A DNA stretch of 64,000 nt from M3007 sp035299505 (GTDB taxonomy: Bacteria > Bacteroidota > Bacteroidia > Chitinophagales > Saprospiraceae): assembly GCA_035299505.1 (NCBI GenBank), contig DATGWL010000178.1, positions 1 to 64,000 of the forward strand. Direction: 5' to 3'. Positions 58,489 through 64,000 of the stretch are shown here, piece by piece; position 1 is the first letter of the stretch; every line of letters begins with the position of its first letter. Position numbers and translations under genes: made by a program. A model generated the notes under the pieces. It ran no database searches and had not been told where the DNA came from. It worked only from the letters and a program-made list of their open reading frames with translations.

Positions 58489-60828
58489 TTAAAACTTGAA
58501 GTTCCAGGTCAAACTTGGCAAAATGGGAAACAAGGAGATCTGTCTGGCCCGGATTTCAAACGGAACTTCCCCAACAGGTGTGGTTTGTGTTTCCACCGCA
58601 ATGGTTATAAAGTACGGATTACGACGGTCTGTTGCGTTGTAGACGCTCAGGGTCAGGTCGTTCTCCATACCTTTTCTGTTCTTCCACTTATACACAATAC
58701 CAAGGTCTGAACGGGTGTAAGCCGGATATCTGAAGGTGTTTCTCGGACCATAAATCGGTACCACAAACTGTGGCTGTGCTCCCGGAAAGTCGGTAAACGA
58801 TGCCCGGCCGCTGGGCAGCCATGCCGGATAGCCTGAGGTGTACACAAAAGTTGCAGTCAGTTGAAGCGATTTTTCCTTGCCGCGTTTTCTCCACCTCGTG
58901 ACATCCCAAAGCGCTACAACGCTGAGGTTGTGGCGTGTATCGTGGCGTGGAGCAAACCATGCGCCATTATCAATGTCCGGAAAATCGCCGCGCTTTACCC
59001 AGGCCAGGGTGTATCCAATCCATCCCGTTAGCCGTCCTTCCTTTTTTTCAATTTCCAGTTCAAGTGGAGAATATGCGTATGCCCTACCAATGGTCAATTC
59101 ATTTTCCAGATCATTATTGCCAAACAATTCTGCACCATCTTTAAAGTCTACAGTATTCTGCATCCACTTGTACCAGGCTTCCCAGGTCACCAGAATTTGA
59201 TCGCCAAACAAATACGAGAAGCCCGCAGCTATCTGATCGCTTACCTGTGGCTTCACGCCCGTGGTGGTTGGATACCAGATATCCGTAGGCAGGGATAATC
59301 CGCTACTGGCCAGCAAATGCACATATTGGTTCATGCGCGCGTACGAGGCTTTCACCGATAATCGTTTGCTGGCTTCATAATTGGCGGCAACTCGAGGCTC
59401 TAAGTTGGCATAAAAAGCAGGATTGTTCTCCCACATAGACAAGCGAAGGCCATAACTCAGCTTCAAACGGTCAATAGCCCATTCATCAGCAGCATAGGCG
59501 CCGTATTCCCAGCCATCGTATTCTCTTCCTGCCTCAAAGCGCACTCTGCCATCGTCGCTGCCTGCCTGCAAACGTGCCGTTACAAAATCGTGATACGTTG
59601 TATTGGCGCCAAAACGCACGGTATGCGTATTGTTGGGTTGCCAGTAAAAATCCACCTTGGTATTAGCGTCCATCACATTACTTCCCAAACTAAAGGAAAA
59701 GCCCTGCAGCTCGTTCTGGATTTTATACCGGTAGTCGGAATACGTAAAGGTGGTATTGGCAAATAGGGTAGGGCCGAATACGTGATTCCAGCGTGCAGTG
59801 CCGGTAGCATTGCCCCAATCGAAACGGAAATCAAACGTAGGATCTTTGAACGTAAACACGTCACGACCAAAATAACCGCTCAAAAACAAACGATCCTTAG
59901 GCGAAAGGGTAAAGTTAACCTTGGTATTCAGGTCGTAAAAGAAATACCTGGGAATCTTGTTGAACTCCGGATCATCCGCATTGCCTCGGTTGATAGCTTC
60001 TGTGATGATATCGGCGTAGGTGCGGCGGCCACTAATAATAAAAGAGGATTTGTCTTTTTGAATAGGTCCTTCCAGAGTTAATCGGCTGGAAATCAATCCA
60101 ATGCCGCCGGTTCCGCTTAGTTTTTTGTTGTTTCCTTCCTTCATTCGCACATCAATGACTGAGGATAGACGTCCGCCGTATTGTGCCGGAAAACCGCCCT
60201 TGTACACCTTTAAATCTTTAACGGCATCTGAATTGAAGGTGCTGAAAAAGCCAAACAGGTGATTGGCATTATACACTACCGCTTCGTCCAGTACAATGAG
60301 GTTTTGATCGTTATTGCCACCGCGCACAAACAAACCGGTTGTGCCCTCTGAGCCGGGAGTAATACCGGGCTTAAGCTGAAGAATTTTGATGATATCCGTT
60401 TCACCAAACAGGGCAGGAAGCGCCTTTACTTCCTTTGTGGAAATGGTGGAAACAGACATTTCTGTGCTTTTTCTTTTTTCGTCGAGCGCATTGGCTTTTA
60501 CTACCACTTCCTGCAACATGGCCCCCACAGGAAGCAGCTGGATGTCGAGTTTGACGTCTCCCTTGGGCAAGATTTTGGTGTTGAAGGTCTGGTATCCGAT
60601 GTAGGAGAATTTGAGCTCAATAGAGTCAGATCCGGTGGGTACGGTCAGCGAATAAAAGCCGTATTCATTGCTGGCATTGCCTTTCCCAAGTCCTATAGCC
60701 TGAACGGTGGCGCCAATAAGCGTCTCTCCGTTCTGACTGTCGCGGATGGAACCACTGACGGTGGCATTTTGTGCCTGCGCAAGAAGTGGGAACAGAAACG
60801 TGAGGGGAAAAAGTTTTAAATAGTTCAT
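58489..60828 (-). CDS. TonB-dependent outer-membrane receptor with CarboxypepD regulatory-like domain
   Basis: A 779-residue outer-membrane protein with signal peptide MNYLKLFPLTFLFPLLAQAQ. Residues about 22-110 are a CarboxypepD regulatory-like domain (GSIRDSQNGETLIGATVQAI, ELKFSYIGYQTFN). The plug follows (PALFGETDIIKILQLKPGIT, GLFVRGGNNDQNLIVLDEAV, VYKGGFPAQYGGRLSSVIDV), then a 22-stranded-type barrel rich in aromatic residues, ending ILPSLTWNFKF with a terminal Phe. Unlike SusC it is short and has no SusD neighbour; it is paired with DUF4249. Ligand unknown. A long A+T-rich region lies upstream. Confidence 0.92.
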   Translation of the reverse strand: MNYLKLFPLTFLFPLLAQAQNATVSGSIRDSQNGETLIGATVQAIGLGKGNASNEYGFYSLTVPTGSDSIELKFSYIGYQTFNTKILPKGDVKLDIQLLPVGAMLQEVVVKANALDEKRKSTEMSVSTISTKEVKALPALFGETDIIKILQLKPGITPGSEGTTGLFVRGGNNDQNLIVLDEAVVYNANHLFGFFSTFNSDAVKDLKVYKGGFPAQYGGRLSSVIDVRMKEGNNKKLSGTGGIGLISSRLTLEGPIQKDKSSFIISGRRTYADIITEAINRGNADDPEFNKIPRYFFYDLNTKVNFTLSPKDRLFLSGYFGRDVFTFKDPTFDFRFDWGNATGTARWNHVFGPTLFANTTFTYSDYRYKIQNELQGFSFSLGSNVMDANTKVDFYWQPNNTHTVRFGANTTYHDFVTARLQAGSDDGRVRFEAGREYDGWEYGAYAADEWAIDRLKLSYGLRLSMWENNPAFYANLEPRVAANYEASKRLSVKASYARMNQYVHLLASSGLSLPTDIWYPTTTGVKPQVSDQIAAGFSYLFGDQILVTWEAWYKWMQNTVDFKDGAELFGNNDLENELTIGRAYAYSPLELEIEKKEGRLTGWIGYTLAWVKRGDFPDIDNGAWFAPRHDTRHNLSVVALWDVTRWRKRGKEKSLQLTATFVYTSGYPAWLPSGRASFTDFPGAQPQFVVPIYGPRNTFRYPAYTRSDLGIVYKWKNRKGMENDLTLSVYNATDRRNPYFITIAVETQTTPVGEVPFEIRARQISLFPILPSLTWNFKF

Positions 60829-61157
60829 GTGTTTGCAGAAAGTCCGGGTAATTGAGCGGTGGATGGATTTGTTTTTTGAAATAAGGCTTTGGGGTATACG
60901 CAGGGCTAAAAAGCAGGAACAGGTCAGATGAAACTTTGTTCTGCAAAGGGCGCAGTTTACTGATGAATTTAAAATTTCATTCGACCAATTTCAGGTCCTT
61001 TTCGATTTGACAGATCTTGAGTGGAAAAATTGGCCTGGGTGGCAAAAAGTAACAAATAAAATTTTTATACTTTTTTTATGAAATATTTTGTTTTAAAAAA
61101 CAAGTTGTTTATTTTTGTGCTGTCTTTTAAAAAATACGTGTCAACAAACCCTTGTTT
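60829..61157. other. A+T-rich intergenic region with divergent upstream sequences
   Basis: This 329-base gap lies between the start of the TonB receptor and the small plus-strand gene. From about 61050 it is more than three quarters A+T and carries the promoter at 61087-61117. No open frame looks coding. Confidence 0.5.
61087..61117 (+). promoter_or_regulatory. Consensus promoter of the AntA/AntB-like gene
   Basis: TTTG at 61087-61090 and TATTTTTG at 61110-61117 are 19 bases apart, a full match to the Bacteroidota -33/-7 promoter, within a highly A+T-rich stretch. The ATG is 40 bases downstream of the -7 box. Confidence 0.7.
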
Positions 61158-61493
61158 ATGCCACAATTAGAAGTTTTTGAAAGCAAAAAAGGCACCAAAG
61201 TAGTGGCCGCCTCTAATCTGCATGCAACGCTGAAGCTTCCGGTACGTCAGTACGGCACTCAAATCCGTCGCTGGCTCAAAGATGTGTATGAGTTTGGCGA
61301 TGGTATTCGCAAGCCACAACCATACCGCGACTATGCCAAACGACCCCGTCCGGGTGAACCCCTGGAGGATTTTTACCTTACCCTGGAACTGGCAAAACTC
61401 ATTGCCTTGCGCAGTAATAGTCGCGACAAGCTGAAATATGCCCGTTTGCTGGAGCTTTTTGCCAATAATGGTCAAATGAACCTATTCGCCTGA
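61158..61493 (+). CDS. Small protein resembling the AntA/AntB antirepressor domain
   Basis: A 111-residue soluble protein; ATG 61158 is preferred over a start two codons upstream. The order of features HATLKLPVRQYGTQIRRWLK, ...KPQPYRDYAKR, then FYLTLELAKLIALRSNSRDK resembles AntA/AntB-type antirepressor domains, in which a residue pattern DYxLTLDMAKELAM follows a short basic strand-helix. The match is from memory and partial. In phages such proteins block repressors by protein-protein contact; here there is no phage context, but the gene has a full consensus promoter and is alone, so it may be a host regulator or a remnant. A DNA- or protein-binding role is a guess. Confidence 0.55.
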   Translation: MPQLEVFESKKGTKVVAASNLHATLKLPVRQYGTQIRRWLKDVYEFGDGIRKPQPYRDYAKRPRPGEPLEDFYLTLELAKLIALRSNSRDKLKYARLLELFANNGQMNLFA

Positions 61494-61701
61494 ATCATGC
61501 GGTATAAAAAGTAGCCTCCTGTTTGTGCAATAAGTTGCAGATTGGCATCATAGGTGTATATCATTGTTCAGACTACTAGACATTTTATGATAGACATGGT
61601 TGCTCAAAAGTTTGATTTTCAACTATTTAGCAAACGGGTCTAATAGCTGATATCCAAATGTCCATTAGTCTGCTTATTGTTTAACACACCAAATAAGCAT
61701 T

Positions 61702-63366
61702 ATGCAGCTCCAATCTCTTATTGTTCGTTTTTGCCTGGCATCTGTACTGCTGTTTCAAGGTTTTTTAGCCCTGGCCACAGACCATCGTCTCTCACCACAG
61801 GTTCAGGAAGTTACTGTTTACCGCTCAGGCGCCAAAGTGAGCAGCGTAGGCTCTGTGAAGGTTTCTTCCGGAAAATCTAAAGTCATTTTTGAAAATCTCT
61901 CTCCCTGGTTTGATCCCAACAGTCTTCAGGTGCGAATCAAGGGAAGTGCTTCACTGCTTTCTGCTGTTTTTCAGATCAAAACGCCAGCGCCTATACCCGA
62001 AAACCCTCGCGCACCTGTACTGCGCGATTCTCTACTCTGGCTGAGCGATGATATGGTAAGGATTCGGGACGAAAGGGATGTTTTGGATGCAGAAAAAGTA
62101 TTGATCGACCGGAAAATGGACCAGGTAGGCACAGGGAGTGATGGTCCCAATCATCATATTTCCCTTACAGTTGCAGAACTCCGTGAACTTTCTGCTTTTT
62201 ACCGGCAAAGACTGGGCGAAATCCGGGAACGACTCCTGCAATTGACTATCCGGGAGCGCAAACTGAATGAACTTTACCTTAAGCTTCAGCAGGAACTGCA
62301 ACGCATTCAACCCAATGCCTCCAATAATACAGGTGAAATAGTGCTCCAAATAGAAACAGATGCACCTCAACAACTTGAAATAATCTGTAACTATCTGGTT
62401 TCTCAGGCTGGCTGGACACCACTGTACGACCTGCGTTCAGAAGGCATGGAAAAACCATTACGCCTGCTGTACAAAGCCAAGGTGTTTAACGGATCCGGAT
62501 TCGACTGGAAAGGTGTTCGCATGAAACTTTCTACCGCTAATCCGCTTGCTAATAATGATCGACCCATTCTGACACCTATTTATGTGAACTATCGCATTTA
62601 TGCCGCCATTCCTGAGTCGAATGTAGAGAAAGACGCCCTGTATAACATGATGCAGGTTCCGTCAGCGCCCATTGCCCGGGATCTGGAACGATCTACCGGA
62701 AGTGCCGACGATGGTGAAATTGTTGAGATTTTTGCCCCTGATAATACAGACGAGCTCATGGCCAATTTTGATGTAAAAAAGCCTCAGGATGTGTTGTCCG
62801 ATGGCCAGGAAAATATTGTGGAACTGGAAGAAATGGATATCCCGGCGGCATATGAATATCATGCGGTTCCGAAACTTGACCCTGCCATATACCTGCTTGC
62901 TAAAATTACCGATTATGGCCGGTATAACTTATTGCCAGGTATAGCCAATGTATTCTACCAGGATACCTATATAGGCCAAACTTCCATCAACCCGCAAACC
63001 GTTGCTGATACCATGCTCTTATCGCTGGGGCGCGATGAACAGATTACCATCAAGCGGGTTCAGCCAAAAGAGTTGACCGAACGCAAAAAGATATTCAGTA
63101 ACACGGTCAAGGAAACCTACACCTATGAAATTGTGGTGAAAAACAATAAATCCTTGCCCGTGCGCGTGGAAATACTGGATCAAATTCCTGTTTCCCGACA
63201 AAAGGATATCGTGGTCGAGCTGGAAGACAAAGATGGCGCTGAATACCAGGAAGAGTTTGGTAAACTCAAATGGGAATTGGAAGTACCTGCCAACCAAAAT
63301 AAACGCATCAGGTTTACCTATACCGTGAAGTATCCCAAGGGAATGCAGGTAAGCTTAGGCAAGTAA
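61702..63366 (+). CDS. DUF4139 / MuiA-type mucoidy-inhibitor-like protein
   Basis: A 554-residue exported protein with a signal peptide (MQLQSLIVRFCLASVLLFQG, cleavage near ALATD). The N-terminal DUF4140 domain (about 30-130) begins VQEVTVYRSGAKVSSVGSVK. A coiled-coil stretch (about 165-210; ELRELSAFYRQRLGEIRERL) leads to the DUF4139 domain (about 215-550), with YLVSQAGWTPLYDLRSEG, YKAKVFNGSGFDWKGVRMKL, STANPLANNDRPILTPIYVN and the C-terminal YTYEIVVKNNKSLPVRVEIL. Bacteroidota members are called mucoidy inhibitor homologues; the activity is unknown. The upstream 200 bases carry only weak promoter-like sequence. A perfect 17-base hairpin follows the stop. Confidence 0.85.
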   Translation: MQLQSLIVRFCLASVLLFQGFLALATDHRLSPQVQEVTVYRSGAKVSSVGSVKVSSGKSKVIFENLSPWFDPNSLQVRIKGSASLLSAVFQIKTPAPIPENPRAPVLRDSLLWLSDDMVRIRDERDVLDAEKVLIDRKMDQVGTGSDGPNHHISLTVAELRELSAFYRQRLGEIRERLLQLTIRERKLNELYLKLQQELQRIQPNASNNTGEIVLQIETDAPQQLEIICNYLVSQAGWTPLYDLRSEGMEKPLRLLYKAKVFNGSGFDWKGVRMKLSTANPLANNDRPILTPIYVNYRIYAAIPESNVEKDALYNMMQVPSAPIARDLERSTGSADDGEIVEIFAPDNTDELMANFDVKKPQDVLSDGQENIVELEEMDIPAAYEYHAVPKLDPAIYLLAKITDYGRYNLLPGIANVFYQDTYIGQTSINPQTVADTMLLSLGRDEQITIKRVQPKELTERKKIFSNTVKETYTYEIVVKNNKSLPVRVEILDQIPVSRQKDIVVELEDKDGAEYQEEFGKLKWELEVPANQNKRIRFTYTVKYPKGMQVSLGK

Positions 63367-63368
63367 AG

Positions 63369-63407
63369 TTTTACGCCCTTGCGTCGGAATGACGCAAGGG
63401 CGTAAAA
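63369..63407. terminator. Perfect 17-base hairpin after the DUF4139 gene
   Basis: Stem TTTTACGCCCTTGCGTC / GACGCAAGGGCGTAAAA with a GGAAT loop, two bases after the stop codon. There is no T-run beyond it on the plus strand, so termination would rely on the stem itself; a repeat element is an alternative. Confidence 0.65.
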
Positions 63408-63468
63408 TCTTGGGAGATTTGTCCAAATCTTCATGCCCGTACACGGGCAATGCAATGCCCAACTCTCC

Positions 63469-63987
63469 CTAATCCGCCACATTTTTCTTTTCCAGTCTTT
63501 TATGCAAGGGTAAAATCAGCGGAAGCGATGCAGAACCATACCAGGGATGAAGCTCCATGATTAATCGCCCGGCCTGAATAGCAGGGTCAGTAGCGGTTAA
63601 AGCCCTGGCCTCCTCAACGGTGGAAACATTAAAAATATAAATCCCTCTCACATCACCATTGTCCATAAACGGACCCGCCAACACTAGTTTGCCGCTTTCA
63701 GCAAGACGGTTAATGTTGTCGAGGTGCCCTTTTTGTAATTGAGCTGCAGTAATGGAATCCTGGCTGCGGTTCGGGCCCCTTTTCAAAAAAGCCATGACGT
63801 ATTGTTTCATGCCATACTGGTCTGCACCCAGTTGGGTGGCCATTTGTTCATCATAGCCAGTCTGGGAATTGGTGATGGCTCCGTAAAGGGCTGACCCGGC
63901 AGAGGCAGATTGTTGTTTTGTTGGGCTACAGGACCAGTAAACTACAACTGCCAGTAAGAAAATCAAGGGTTTTATTGTATTTTTCAT
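63469..63987 (-). CDS. YciI-like domain lipoprotein
   Basis: A 172-residue lipoprotein starting at ATG 63987 (alternative two codons upstream, 63993). MKNTIKPLIFLLAVVVYWSC gives a lipobox Cys. Residues about 55-150 resemble the YCII-related fold: QYVMAFLKRGPNRSQDSITA, QKGHLDNINRLAESGKLVLA, GPFMDNGDVRGIYIFNVSTV, EEARALTATDPAIQAGRLIM with the conserved H-x-x-N and GPF segments. Cytoplasmic YciI proteins have unclear functions, possibly dehydrohalogenase-like; an exported lipid-anchored form is less usual. The gene lies at the window edge but is complete. Confidence 0.8.
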   Translation of the reverse strand: MKNTIKPLIFLLAVVVYWSCSPTKQQSASAGSALYGAITNSQTGYDEQMATQLGADQYGMKQYVMAFLKRGPNRSQDSITAAQLQKGHLDNINRLAESGKLVLAGPFMDNGDVRGIYIFNVSTVEEARALTATDPAIQAGRLIMELHPWYGSASLPLILPLHKRLEKKNVAD

Positions 63988-64000
63988 AGCCATAAAGATT

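Overview
The window reads as a chromosomal segment of a Bacteroidota bacterium, most plausibly of the Saprospiria (Saprospirales); no genus can be named from sequence alone. Supporting signs are numerous type IX secretion (T9SS) C-terminal sorting domains of type A and type B, SprB-type repeat proteins, a TonB receptor paired with a DUF4249 lipoprotein, DUF3857/transglutaminase, DUF4252, DUF6569 and DUF2911 families, almost no Shine-Dalgarno sequences, and upstream boxes fitting the Bacteroidota promoter (-33 TTTG, -7 TAnnTTTG). No integrase, transposase, rRNA or CRISPR array was seen.

Layout. 1-3.8 kb: a repeat-rich spacer, a PxpB-PxpC fusion (minus) and a secreted SprB/HYR protein (plus). 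3.8-6.8 kb: an A+T-rich stretch with a helical protein of unknown function and a fibronectin-like secreted protein. 6.9-15.0 kb: five tandem paralogues, each a signal peptide, seven 58-residue repeats (a predicted seven-bladed beta-propeller) and an almost invariant T9SS domain, each followed by the same 34-36 bp palindrome. 15.0-19.7 kb: a tight operon of DgcN-like (DUF1611), DgcA-like epimerase/racemase and an unusual beta-lactamase-fold/D-aminoacylase fusion, pointing to catabolism of D-glutamate or peptidoglycan-derived D-amino acids. 19.8-26.9 kb: a DUF2911 protein, a DUF559 pseudogene with an in-frame stop, two small genes, and a large DUF3857/transglutaminase protein (minus).

26.9-33.6 kb: tRNA(CAU) with promoter and terminator, a 1488-residue T9SS type B adhesin-like protein, and a subtilase. 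33.6-39.5 kb: single genes for a glycosyltransferase, an SRPBCC protein with an operator-like double palindrome, a CBS protein, ProC, a secreted isoaspartyl peptidase, a lipoprotein and HutI. 40.0-44.6 kb: a second giant SprB/cohesin T9SS type B protein. 44.8-53.4 kb: nine minus-strand genes with short gaps (OmpA-like, RluD, lipid kinase, eIF1-like, periplasmic binding lipoprotein, TrmH, glycosyltransferase 2, pyrophosphatase, GNAT), possibly one long transcription unit.

53.5-64 kb: a four-helix membrane protein, a DUF6569 lipoprotein, an ECF sigma/anti-sigma/DUF4252/DUF4252 unit, a DUF4249-TonB receptor pair, a small AntA/AntB-like protein with a strong consensus promoter, a DUF4139 protein and a YciI-like lipoprotein. 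Overall the content is envelope- and surface-centred: secretion cargo, peptide and D-amino-acid scavenging, and outer-membrane uptake, with scattered housekeeping genes. Starts were moved downstream where a signal peptide, lipobox, conserved domain or promoter position argued for it.
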